Of a stretch of DNA of 36,460 bases, positions 7,779 through 15,919 are shown in pieces. The stretch lies in assembly GCA_022823305.1 (NCBI GenBank), contig JAJDXK010000046.1, positions 1-36,460 on the forward strand, in the 5' to 3' direction. The notes under the pieces are model-generated. The model searched no databases and was not told the DNA's origin. It saw only the letters and a list, made by a program, of their open reading frames with translations. The position numbers were made by a program, and so were the translations under genes. The DNA comes from Alphaproteobacteria bacterium (lineage in GTDB: Bacteria; Pseudomonadota; Alphaproteobacteria; UBA828). How positions within the stretch are numbered: the stretch's first letter is position 1; each line of letters opens with the position of its first letter.

Positions 7779-9482
7779 TCACCTGCTCCCCCTCCGCCCC
7801 TCGCCGAGGTGGCGCAGCGCCTCGTTCATGAGGATCACCGGGCCGGTGCCGGCGAGGACGATGAGGAGCGCGGGGACCGCCGCCTGCTCCAGCAACTCGT
7901 CCTTGGCGAACTGGTAGAGGTGGGTCGCCAGCGTGTCGAAGCCGAAGGGGCGCAGCAGCAGCGTCATCGGCAGCTCCTTCATCACGTCGACGAAGACCAG
8001 CAGCCCGCCCGCCAGCAGCGAGGTGCCGAGCAGCGGCAGGACGACGCGGACGAGGTTGGCCGGCAGCCCGAGGCCGAGCACGCGGCCTGCCGCCACCGTG
8101 TTCGGCGCGAGCCGGTTCATGCCCGCCGTCAGCGCGCCGTAGCCGATCGCCTGGAAACGCACCATGCAGGCAAAGAGCACGAGGCCGATGCCGCCGGTGA
8201 GGAAGCCGTCGAAGCCGAAGCCCATCACGCCCGAGATCAGCCCGTCCAGCCCGCGGTCCACCGCGCCGGCGAAGGTGACGACGCCGATGGCGAGGATCGT
8301 GCCGGGAAAGGCGTAGCCCGAGGACGCGATGCCGGCCAGCACGGTGAGCGGGCGGCTCGGCCTGTAGGCGAGGGTGATCATCATCAGAACCGCCGCCGCC
8401 ATCACCAGCGCCGCCACCGCGAGCGCCACCCCCACCGAGTTGAGGGTGACGGTGAGCACGTCGCCGTAGTCGGGCAGGCCGGAGCCCTCGACCACGAAGC
8501 TCAGCAGCACGCCGACGGGGACGAAGAACCCCACCGTCACCGGCAGGAGGCAGACCGCGAGGCAGGCGGCGCTGCCCGCGGGCCCGGTGCGCACGCGCGC
8601 GAGGCTCCGCATGCGCCGGCCGGTGTCGACGTAGCGCCGCCTGCGCCGCGACATCAGTTCCAGCACCAGCATCGCGATCACGAAGAGGAAGGCGAGCGAG
8701 GCGATCTGCGCCGCCGCCGGCAGGCTGTTCATGCCGAGCCAGACGTTGAAGATGCCGAGCGTCAGCGTCTCCAGCGCGAAGTAGTCCACCGTGCCGAAGT
8801 CCGAGACCGTCTCCATCAGCACCAGCGCGAGGCCTGCCATGATCGCGGGCCGCGCCAGCGGCAGACCCACGGTGCGGAAGAGGCCGCGGTCGTGCACCCG
8901 CGCGATCTCGAAGAGCGAGAGCGGCGTCAGCTTGAAGGCCGTCCGCGCCATCATGTAGACGTAGGGATAGAGCACCGCGCCCATCACCACGATGGCCCCC
9001 CACATGGAGCGGATCTCGGGGAACCAGTAGTCGCGCCTGCTCTCCCAGCCGAAGGCGTCGCGCAGCGCCCCCTGCACCGGCCCCGCGTAGTCGAGGAAGT
9101 CGGTGTAGACGTAGGCGATGAGGTAGGCCGGCACGGCGAAGGGCAGCACCAGCATCCACTCCAGCACGCGCCGGCCGGGGAAGGCGTAGCGCGTCACCAC
9201 CCAGGCGGTGCTCACCCCCAGCACCAGGCTGAGCCCGCCGACACCCGCCATCAGCGCCAGCGTGTTGGCGACGTAGCGGGGCAGCACCGTGGCGAAGAGG
9301 TGCGCCCACAGACCCTCGCTGTCGCCGGTCGCGGCCGCGATCACCGAGAGGATCGGCGCCGCCATGACCAGCGCCAGCAGGAACGCGACGACCGACCAGC
9401 GGTTCGGTCGCGCGAGAAGGGCCCGGCGCGCCGCGTGAGACCAGTCTATCGCGCGCGTACCGCGCGACGCGGGGCCTACCAC
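7779..9482 (-). CDS. Fe(III)-type ABC transporter permease, fused double domain
   Basis: A 567-residue inner-membrane protein with about twelve hydrophobic segments arranged as two homologous permease domains in one chain, as in the FbpB/SfuB iron(III) importer family. Both halves end with the EAA-type loop that contacts the ATPase: a first near FEIARVHDRGLFRTVGLPLARPAIMAG and a second near NTVAAGRVLGLGLPANLVRVVLPLL. The start is taken as a GTG at 9480-9482, which overlaps the stop of the binding-protein gene by 7 nt, implying coupled translation. No ATP-binding gene follows; after its stop come 141 bp and the unrelated tcmP. So the ATPase must come from elsewhere, or was separated when the AT-rich insert arrived. 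Metal specificity (iron) comes from the partner binding protein. Confidence 0.88.
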   Translation of the reverse strand: MVGPASRGTRAIDWSHAARRALLARPNRWSVVAFLLALVMAAPILSVIAAATGDSEGLWAHLFATVLPRYVANTLALMAGVGGLSLVLGVSTAWVVTRYAFPGRRVLEWMLVLPFAVPAYLIAYVYTDFLDYAGPVQGALRDAFGWESRRDYWFPEIRSMWGAIVVMGAVLYPYVYMMARTAFKLTPLSLFEIARVHDRGLFRTVGLPLARPAIMAGLALVLMETVSDFGTVDYFALETLTLGIFNVWLGMNSLPAAAQIASLAFLFVIAMLVLELMSRRRRRYVDTGRRMRSLARVRTGPAGSAACLAVCLLPVTVGFFVPVGVLLSFVVEGSGLPDYGDVLTVTLNSVGVALAVAALVMAAAVLMMITLAYRPSRPLTVLAGIASSGYAFPGTILAIGVVTFAGAVDRGLDGLISGVMGFGFDGFLTGGIGLVLFACMVRFQAIGYGALTAGMNRLAPNTVAAGRVLGLGLPANLVRVVLPLLGTSLLAGGLLVFVDVMKELPMTLLLRPFGFDTLATHLYQFAKDELLEQAAVPALLIVLAGTGPVILMNEALRHLGEGRRGSR

Positions 9483-10591
9483 CCGGTGCGGTCGATCACG
9501 CGTTGGGCGGTGGGCGCGAGCTCGGCGATGCGCACGATGGGCAGCGCGTCTTCCTTGAACGCGCCCCAGGCGGCGACGCCGGGGGCGGGCTCGACGGCCG
9601 GATTCACCGGGAACTCGAAGTTCACGGTGCCGTAGAGACCCTGCGCGGTTTCCTCAGTCAGGAACTCCAGGAACGCCACCGCCGTCTCCTTGTTCTTCGA
9701 GTACCTGGCCACGCCGCCACCCGAGATGTTGATGTGCGTGCCGCGGTCGCCCTGGTTGGGGAAGACCAGATCGATGGACGCCGCCCAGGCCCGCTGGTCC
9801 TCGATCTCGGAGGAGGCGAGCTTGCCGTAATAGTAGCTGTTGATGAGGGCGATGTCGCAAAAGCCTTCATGGATGGCCTTCACCTGTGCCCGGTCGTTGC
9901 CCTGGGGCCGGCGCGCGAGGTTGGCGACGAGGCCGGTGGCCCATTCCTCGGCCGCCTCCTCGCCGAGCGCCGCGATCATCGAGGCCATCATCGCCCGGTT
10001 GTAGACGTGACTGCCGGGCCGCGAGCAGATGCGCCCGGCCCAGCGCTCGTCCGCCAGATCCTTGTAGCGAGTGATCGCGCCGGCGGGCACGCGCTCCTTC
10101 GAGACCGCGATCACCCGCGCCCGCTTCGAGAGCGCGAACCAGCGCCCCTCCGGGTCGCGCAGGTGGGCGGGCACGGCTGCGCTCAGCACCGCGGATTCCA
10201 CCGGCGCCAGCAGGTCCTTGTCGGCGTAGATGGCGAGCCTGCCGATATCGACGGTCAGCACCACGTCCGCCGGGCTGTTCCTCGCCTCGGCCTGGAGCCG
10301 CTGGGCGAGGCCCTTGGAGGCATAGACGACGTTCACCGCGATCCCGGTCTCGGCGGTGAAGGCCTCGAGGAAGGGCTCGATCAGGAAGGGCTGGCGGTGC
10401 GAATAGAGGTTGAGTTCGTCCGCCGCCTGCGCTTCCCCGGCCGCTACCCAGGCGAGGCCGGCCAGGCCCGCGAGCATCCCGAATACGTTGACGCGCGCCA
10501 GCAGCCTGATGCCGCCGCCGGCGCGCGCCAACGCCCCACGTCCCGCGTGGACCACGCGCTCGCCTGCGGCAGCGACCGCACTCCCACGCAT
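9476..10591 (-). CDS. Periplasmic Fe(III)-binding protein (FbpA/FutA family)
   Basis: A 371-residue extracellular solute-binding protein. A long N-terminus leads into a hydrophobic stretch (FGMLAGLAGLAWVAA) and a signal-peptidase site AQA before DELNLYSHRQPF; this ELNLYS start of the mature protein is typical of the ferric-ion-binding family. The metal-binding tyrosines are visible as a YYY run at residues 253-255 in LINSYYYGKL, the conserved iron-clamp position. The open frame continues upstream antisense to other genes; the ATG at 10589-10591 is chosen because it follows a G-rich ribosome-binding stretch. The resulting pre-sequence (about 56 residues) is long, so a later start is possible. 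It is co-transcribed with the downstream permease, and a palindrome 26-48 bp upstream of the start suggests metal-responsive control. Confidence 0.87.
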   Translation of the reverse strand: MRGSAVAAAGERVVHAGRGALARAGGGIRLLARVNVFGMLAGLAGLAWVAAGEAQAADELNLYSHRQPFLIEPFLEAFTAETGIAVNVVYASKGLAQRLQAEARNSPADVVLTVDIGRLAIYADKDLLAPVESAVLSAAVPAHLRDPEGRWFALSKRARVIAVSKERVPAGAITRYKDLADERWAGRICSRPGSHVYNRAMMASMIAALGEEAAEEWATGLVANLARRPQGNDRAQVKAIHEGFCDIALINSYYYGKLASSEIEDQRAWAASIDLVFPNQGDRGTHINISGGGVARYSKNKETAVAFLEFLTEETAQGLYGTVNFEFPVNPAVEPAPGVAAWGAFKEDALPIVRIAELAPTAQRVIDRTGW

Positions 10592-10616
10592 CGACGGCCC
10601 CCCTCTCCTGATCCAT

Positions 10617-10639
10617 ATGCAAACGCGAACGATTTTCAT
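10617..10639 (-). promoter_or_regulatory. Inverted repeat, candidate metal-responsive operator
   Basis: ATGCAAA and TTTTCAT, separated by nine bases, form an imperfect inverted repeat (six of seven positions pair) 26-48 bp upstream of the Fe-binding-protein start. It is the most AT-rich patch in the 218-bp spacer. Position and content fit an operator for an iron regulator of the Fur/Irr/RirA kind, but it does not match any one consensus fully. Confidence 0.35.
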
Positions 10640-10809
10640 GCGCACCCTAGCCGCGCGCGGGTCATGTGGCAACCGGCTTCGGCCTTGTCGGGAGACGGCG
10701 CCTGCGGTCACGCCATGGCACGGCCGGCAGGGCTCGTCCGGCCCGAGTGGAGGCGGCCCGGACAGCGCGAACGGCCCGCGCCCGAGGGGTGCGAAAAAGG
10801 CGTCTGACC

Positions 10810-11832
10810 TCAGCGGAAGTGGGGGATCACGTGGTCGCCGTAGTCGGCGACGATGCGCTCCTCGGAGCCGTTGGTGAGGTAGATGGTGAACTGGGTCACG
10901 CCCGCCGCCTGCAGCGCCTTGAGCTTGGCCACGTGCTCGTCCGGCTCGCCGAGCACGCAGAAGGAGTCCGTGATCTCCGGCGTGATGTAATAGGTGTTGT
11001 CGGAGACCTTGTCGGCGTGTTGGCGGTAGTTGTAGCCCTCGCCGCCCGCGCCCGCGCCGCGCCGCGCCTCGATATAGGCGGTGAGGCTCTCCGGCACGAG
11101 GTCGGTCCCGGCGCCGTACTTCTCCACGATGTCGGCCACGTGGTTGCCGACCAGCGCCGGGAACCACTTGGTCTGCTGCACGCCCGTCTCCTTGTCGCCG
11201 ACCCAGACGGGTGCCGCCGAGAGTACCCGGTAGCCGCCCATGTCGCGGCCCGCGGCCTCGCCCGCGGCCTTGGCCTGGCCGCCGAACCATTCGCAGAGCC
11301 CCACGTCGGCGAGCTGGATGATGAGCCCGTCGCCGACCTCGCCTGCGGTCTTGAGCGCCTTCGGCCCGTAGGCTGCGAACCAGACCGGCATGGGATGGCC
11401 CGCGACCCACTCCATGTAGACCGGCTCCGGGCAGTCGGCGTACTGCACGGTGTCGCCCGCCACCATCTTGCGCATCGCCTCGCAGAACTCGGCGGTATAC
11501 GCGAGCGTCGCCGGCGTCTTGCCCATGACCCGCATGGAGCTGTCGCCGCGCCCGACCGCGATGTCGAAGCGCCCGCGCCCGACATCGCTCAGCGTGGCGA
11601 AGAGGCTCGCCGCCACCGACCAGTCGCGCACCTTGGGGTTGGTGACCAGCGGCCCGTAGCGCACCCGCTCGGTGTGCGCCATGCAGACCGCCATCTTGGT
11701 GTAGCAGTCGGACCAGAGGATGTGGGAATCGAAGAACCAGACATAGTCGAAGCCCGCGGCCTCGCACTGGCGCGCGATCGCGATCGTGCGCTCGATCCCT
11801 ATGTCGCCCTTGAAGGCAATTCCGAACTCCAT
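10810..11832 (-). CDS. LLM-class flavin-dependent oxidoreductase (TIGR03842-like)
   Basis: A 340-residue TIM-barrel flavoenzyme of the luciferase-like family. MEFGIAFKGDIGIERTIAIA, YVWFFDSHILW, GPLVTNPKVRDW and FDIAVGRGDSSMRVMG correspond to the CPS_4043-type group, annotated as F420-dependent but also found in organisms without F420, so FMN is equally possible. The ATG at 11830-11832 is chosen because GGAGGG stands nine bases upstream; a TTG two codons earlier is in frame. It follows hyuB by 22 nt and is the third gene of a hyuA-hyuB-LLM operon, so it probably oxidises or reduces the same compound, or a product of the ring-opening enzyme. In the related metabolism of cyclic amides, LLM enzymes open or hydroxylate N-heterocycles; application of that here is inference. 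Confidence 0.86.
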   Translation of the reverse strand: MEFGIAFKGDIGIERTIAIARQCEAAGFDYVWFFDSHILWSDCYTKMAVCMAHTERVRYGPLVTNPKVRDWSVAASLFATLSDVGRGRFDIAVGRGDSSMRVMGKTPATLAYTAEFCEAMRKMVAGDTVQYADCPEPVYMEWVAGHPMPVWFAAYGPKALKTAGEVGDGLIIQLADVGLCEWFGGQAKAAGEAAGRDMGGYRVLSAAPVWVGDKETGVQQTKWFPALVGNHVADIVEKYGAGTDLVPESLTAYIEARRGAGAGGEGYNYRQHADKVSDNTYYITPEITDSFCVLGEPDEHVAKLKALQAAGVTQFTIYLTNGSEERIVADYGDHVIPHFR

Positions 11833-11854
11833 GCCCAAGCTCCCTCCGCTCAGC

Positions 11855-13717
11855 TCACGATGGTTGGCTCTGCGCGCCCGTGCCCGTCCCCGGCGCCTTG
11901 AGCAGGCGGCCGAGCGGGTGCACCTCGCCGGGCCCGTACCCTCGCGCCGGCGTCCCGGCGGCGGCGCGCCTCTCCGCCGTCGCCGCCTCGTCGATGCGCA
12001 AGGGGTCGCCCGCGCCGTTGCCGCCGGCCAGAACCACGCCGTAGACCCGCTCGGCCTTGGCGCGCGTGATCCAGCCCTGCTCGACGTCCGCCAGCACCGC
12101 CGCCGGCTCCCTCACGCGGGGATCGCCGAAGCCGCCGCCGCCGTTGGAGCGGTAGATCAGCCGGTCGCCGGGCGCGAGCCGGATGCCCATGGCGTGCATG
12201 CCGAGCTCCTCCTCGACCTCGGGCGAGGCCGCGCGCCGCAATCTCAGCGTGTTGGGGCCGCCGTTGGTGCCGCCTGCGAGCCCGAAGGGCGTCACCTCGG
12301 CGCGATCGCCGTGCATGGTCATGGTCATGGCGCCCAGCGTCCTGAAGCTGCGGTCGATCCCGACCCCGCCCCGCCAGGTGCCGTCGCCGCATGAATCGGT
12401 GACTCCTTCGCAGTTGGTGTAGAGCAGCGGGTACCAGCGCTCCAGGATCTCCACCGGCTGGTTGGTGGCGCCGCCGATGAAGATCATCATCTGGAAGGGG
12501 TTGCCGTCCTTGTAGCTGCGCGCGCCCTGGCCGCCCTCGTTCCAGAGGTAGTTGACGTAGTGCTTGCCGGTCTTGGGGTGGACGCCGCCGATGCAGAGGT
12601 TGGCGAGGTTGATGCCGGCGGCGTACATGCGCGCAGGGTTCACGTCCTGGAAGGCCGCGGCCCAGCAGGCCATGGTGACTGCGGCAACCTTCTCGTAGGC
12701 CCCGCTCGCATAGCCCGAGGCGGGCGTCGGCTCCTCGATGTGGACGCAGCTCCCGGGCGTCGACAGCACCTCGACCGCCCGGCTCAGGCCGTGGTTGAGC
12801 GGCGCGAGCTGCGGGAAGCAGTGCAGCGTGCCGTCGAATACCGCGGTCTCGAGCGAGGCGCGGGGAAAGCCGAAGGGCCCGACCGGCGCGGCGTCGCTCT
12901 CGCGGAAGTCGAAGCTGGCGCGGTCGCCGTCCACGGTGAGCCGGCAATGCACCCGGATGCGCGGCTCGTCGGGGTGCATGATGTCCTTGTCGGAATAGTC
13001 CTCGAACTCGTATTCGCCGTCCGGCAGCTGCGAGACCTGGGCGCGGAAGCGTTCCTCGGTGTAGTCGAAGATGTCCTCGAAGAGCGCCTCGACGGTCTCG
13101 GCTCCGTGGCGGGCATAGAGCTCTAGCAGGCGGTCCTCGATCAGCGCGCCGGCCCGCCGCTGGGCGTGGATGTCGGCGATGCGCTCGCGCCCGGTGCGCA
13201 TGTTGTACTCGATCAGCGTCATCACCGTGCGGTCGAGCGCGCCGTCGTGGAAGAGCCGCATCGGCGGCATGCGCAGGCCCTCGGAGTAGCAGTCCACCGC
13301 GCGCGGGTTGAAGCTGCCCGGCAGCGCACCGCCCACGTCCGGCCAGTGGCCGGTGCTGGAGTTGAAGGCCACGAGGCGGCCTTCGTGATGGATCGGGCGG
13401 ATCAGCTTCACGTCGTTGCAGTGGATGCCGCCCGAGTAGGGGTCGTTGAAGATGTAGATGTCGCCTGGCTCGAAGTTGTCGCCCACCCACTCCTTCACCA
13501 CCTTCACCGAGGGCTCGAAGGAGCCGATGTGCGGCGCCTGGTCGCGGTTGCCGTGGGCGACGAGGCGGCCCTCGGCGGTCAGCAGCGCGCAGGAATGGTC
13601 GTGGCCCTCGCTGATGGTCGGCGCGTAGGCGAGGCGGGCGATCATCTCGCTCCCCTCGTCGCACATGCTGCCGAGCGCGTTGCGCAGGACCTCGAAGGTG
13701 ATGGGGTCGAGCTGCAT
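11855..13717 (-). CDS. hyuB: Hydantoinase B/oxoprolinase family subunit
   Basis: A 620-residue protein of the HyuB/5-oxoprolinase C-terminal family. Hallmarks are the N-terminal ITFEVLRNALGSMCDEGSEMIARLAYAPTISEGHDHSCAL, the YIFNDPYSGGIHCNDVKLIRPI block, the GDGTWRGGVGIDRSFR segment and the glycine-rich end SNGGGGFGDPRVRE. With HyuA it forms an ATP-dependent enzyme that opens cyclic amides (hydantoins, N-methylhydantoin, 5-oxoproline) or, in the acetone/acetophenone carboxylase branch, activates ketones; the exact substrate cannot be read. The start ATG at 13715-13717 lies four bases after the hyuA stop, and the LLM gene follows 22 nt downstream. Domain boundaries and length are normal; no defect seen. 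Confidence 0.9.
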   Translation of the reverse strand: MQLDPITFEVLRNALGSMCDEGSEMIARLAYAPTISEGHDHSCALLTAEGRLVAHGNRDQAPHIGSFEPSVKVVKEWVGDNFEPGDIYIFNDPYSGGIHCNDVKLIRPIHHEGRLVAFNSSTGHWPDVGGALPGSFNPRAVDCYSEGLRMPPMRLFHDGALDRTVMTLIEYNMRTGRERIADIHAQRRAGALIEDRLLELYARHGAETVEALFEDIFDYTEERFRAQVSQLPDGEYEFEDYSDKDIMHPDEPRIRVHCRLTVDGDRASFDFRESDAAPVGPFGFPRASLETAVFDGTLHCFPQLAPLNHGLSRAVEVLSTPGSCVHIEEPTPASGYASGAYEKVAAVTMACWAAAFQDVNPARMYAAGINLANLCIGGVHPKTGKHYVNYLWNEGGQGARSYKDGNPFQMMIFIGGATNQPVEILERWYPLLYTNCEGVTDSCGDGTWRGGVGIDRSFRTLGAMTMTMHGDRAEVTPFGLAGGTNGGPNTLRLRRAASPEVEEELGMHAMGIRLAPGDRLIYRSNGGGGFGDPRVREPAAVLADVEQGWITRAKAERVYGVVLAGGNGAGDPLRIDEAATAERRAAAGTPARGYGPGEVHPLGRLLKAPGTGTGAQSQPS

Positions 13718-13721
13718 GGTC

Positions 13722-15788
13722 CTACCCGCTCGTGCAGATCAGGTTGAAGCGCTCGTCCACCCGCGCCCGCGAGCCGGGGACCAGCAGGGTCGTGCTGTCG
13801 AGCTGCTCGACGATGGCGGGGCCGGGGATCTCGAAGCCCGCAGGCAACGCGGTCCGCTGGTAGACCGCCGCCTCCACCCAGCCCTGTGTCTCGTCGAACA
13901 TCCTTCTGCGCCCGCTCGGCCCAGGCTCACCCGCACCGTTGGCGCCGAAGCTCGGCGCCGCCCCGGTCGCGGCACGCGCTTCCGCCGCGACGCGCGCGTT
14001 GACGATCTCGAGCTCGGCAAGGTCCTCCGGCAGGGTGTAGCCATAGTCCTCGGTGTGGCGCTGGTGGAAGGCGCGGAAGAGGCCGTGTACGTCGTCGTCG
14101 TCGAGCGTGCCGGCGCCCACCTGGAGCGTGAGCCCGCCCGAGACCTGGCCATAGTAGCGCACATCGATCTCGCGGCGGAGCACCACGTCCCCGCCCGCGA
14201 CGCCGTCGCGTTCGAGCCTGGCACGGGCGCGGTCCTCCAGCGCGGCGAAGGCGCCGTTGATCTCGCCCGCATCGAAGCGCTCGTCGGTGGCGAAGATCGA
14301 CTGCACGAAGTCGTGCCGGACCTCCACGTGCAGCACGCCCATGGCGGAACCGAGGCCCGGGCGGAAGGGCACGATCACCTCGGGAATTCCGAGCTCGCGG
14401 GCGAGCTCGACGGCATAGAGCGGCCCGGCGCCGCCGAAGGCGACCAGCGCGAAGTCGCGCGGGTCGTGGCCGCGCTTCACCGACATGAGCCGGATCGCGC
14501 CCGCCATGTTGGCGCGCATGACGCGGAGGATCCCCGCCGCGGCTTCGGCCCGCGCGTAGCCGAGCGGCCCTGCGATGCGGTCGATCGCCTGCTCGGCGAG
14601 CCCGGAGCGCAGCGTGACGCGGCCCGCGAGCCTGGTGTCTGCGCCCAAGCGGCCGAGCACAAGGTTCGCATCGGTCGCGGTGGGCGCGCACCCGCCCTGG
14701 CCGTAGCAGGCCGGCCCCGGCCTCGCGCCCGCGCTCTCCGGCCCCACCTTGAGCACGCCGCCGTCGTCGATCCGGGCGATGGAGCCGCCGCCCGCGCCGA
14801 TGGTGGTGACGTCGACCGAGGGGAAGCTGATGACGATGTTGAACTCGATGTTCCACTCGGGCCGGATCAGCGGGCGGCCCCGGCGCGAGAGCGAGACGTC
14901 GGCGCTGGTCCCGCCCACGTCGAGGACGATCACGTCGGGCCGGTCCGCCGTGCGTCCGATGGCGGCGCCCGCCATCACGCCTGCCGCCGGCCCCGACTGG
15001 CAGATGCGCGCGGGGATGCGGCGCGCGGCCTCGATCGACATCACGCCGCCGCCGGAATGGGTGATGAGGACGGGCCCCGCGTAGCCGGTCTGCTCCAGCC
15101 GGGCGAGGAGGGAGGCGAGATAGCGCTCCAGCACCGGGCCGAGATAGGCGTTGGCGACGGTGGTGCTGGTGCGCTCGAACTCGCGGATCTCGGGCAAGAT
15201 GTCGGAGGAGCGGCAGACGTAGCCCGCCGGCATCTCGTCGCCGAGGATCTCCTGCGCGCGGCGCTCGTGGGCGTCGTTGATGTAGCTGTGGAGGAAGCTC
15301 ACGGCCACCGCCTCGATGCCGCGCTCGCGCAGGCGCGCCGCGACCTGGCGCAGGCCGGCCTCGTCCAGCGGCTCCAGCACCTCGCCCTCGTAGGTGGTGC
15401 GCTGGGCCACGGTCATGGTGTCGCGGCGGTCCACCAGCGCCGGCGCCGGGTCCCAGTCGGAATCGTAGAGCGTGGGGCGCGCGGCGCGGGCGGCGTGCAG
15501 CACGTCGGTGAAGCCCGCCGTGGTCACCAGCGCGGTGCGCGCGCCGGCGCGCATGATCACCGTGTTGGTGGCGATGGTGGTGCCGATCTTGATGAGCGCG
15601 ATGGCCTCGGGCGCGGCACCCACGGCCTCGATGCCGGCGAGCATCCCGTCGATGAAGTCGGGCGGGGTGGACGCCGTCTTCGCCACCTCCACCGCGCCGC
15701 TCTCGGTGTCGTGGCGGATCACGTCGGTGAAGGTGCCGCCGACATCGATGGCGAGCACGAAGCAGCGACCTTCTGCGGCGGTGCTCAT
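13722..15788 (-). CDS. hyuA: Hydantoinase A/oxoprolinase family subunit
   Basis: A 688-residue ATP-binding subunit of the HyuA family. The phosphate-1 motif of the actin/hexokinase-like fold is at residues 15-22 (DVGGTFTD); further landmarks are the TTIATNTVIMR segment, AVSFLHSYINDAHE, THSGGGVMS, VLDVGGTSADVSL (phosphate-2 motif) and FGGAGPLYAVELAREL (adenosine motif). It phosphorylates the amide oxygen or enolate of the substrate and works with HyuB, four bases downstream. The ATG at 15786-15788 is the natural start, since the conserved fold begins ten residues later. It heads the hyuA-hyuB-LLM operon; a promoter should lie in the 131-bp spacer before it, shared with the end of the Mo-hydroxylase operon, but no clear box was found. 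Substrate unknown: 5-oxoproline, hydantoins or ketones are all possible. Confidence 0.9.
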   Translation of the reverse strand: MSTAAEGRCFVLAIDVGGTFTDVIRHDTESGAVEVAKTASTPPDFIDGMLAGIEAVGAAPEAIALIKIGTTIATNTVIMRAGARTALVTTAGFTDVLHAARAARPTLYDSDWDPAPALVDRRDTMTVAQRTTYEGEVLEPLDEAGLRQVAARLRERGIEAVAVSFLHSYINDAHERRAQEILGDEMPAGYVCRSSDILPEIREFERTSTTVANAYLGPVLERYLASLLARLEQTGYAGPVLITHSGGGVMSIEAARRIPARICQSGPAAGVMAGAAIGRTADRPDVIVLDVGGTSADVSLSRRGRPLIRPEWNIEFNIVISFPSVDVTTIGAGGGSIARIDDGGVLKVGPESAGARPGPACYGQGGCAPTATDANLVLGRLGADTRLAGRVTLRSGLAEQAIDRIAGPLGYARAEAAAGILRVMRANMAGAIRLMSVKRGHDPRDFALVAFGGAGPLYAVELARELGIPEVIVPFRPGLGSAMGVLHVEVRHDFVQSIFATDERFDAGEINGAFAALEDRARARLERDGVAGGDVVLRREIDVRYYGQVSGGLTLQVGAGTLDDDDVHGLFRAFHQRHTEDYGYTLPEDLAELEIVNARVAAEARAATGAAPSFGANGAGEPGPSGRRRMFDETQGWVEAAVYQRTALPAGFEIPGPAIVEQLDSTTLLVPGSRARVDERFNLICTSG

Positions 15789-15919
15789 GTGGCCTCACGC
15801 TCTCGCGTCACGGTTCTGCCCCCGGTTTCCGCGACAAAGCGCGCACGATAGTCGCCCCCCGCGCCTGCGCCAAGCGGGCGGACCCCTTCATATCCCTCAG
15901 GCGCCGGGCGCTCGAAGCC

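Noticed and set aside
6028-7780. Search for direct or inverted repeats or an attachment site at the edges of the AT-rich insert
   Set aside because: No convincing matching repeats, tRNA end or recombinase gene found by eye, so no mobile-element boundary is claimed.
7713-9635. 640-residue plus-strand open frame opposite the iron permease
   Set aside because: Composition dominated by His, Arg, Gln and Glu repeats typical of antisense frames; the minus-strand permease has clear membrane spans.
13665-15851. 728-residue plus-strand open frame opposite hyuA
   Set aside because: Antisense shadow; the HyuA ATPase motifs on the minus strand are unmistakable.
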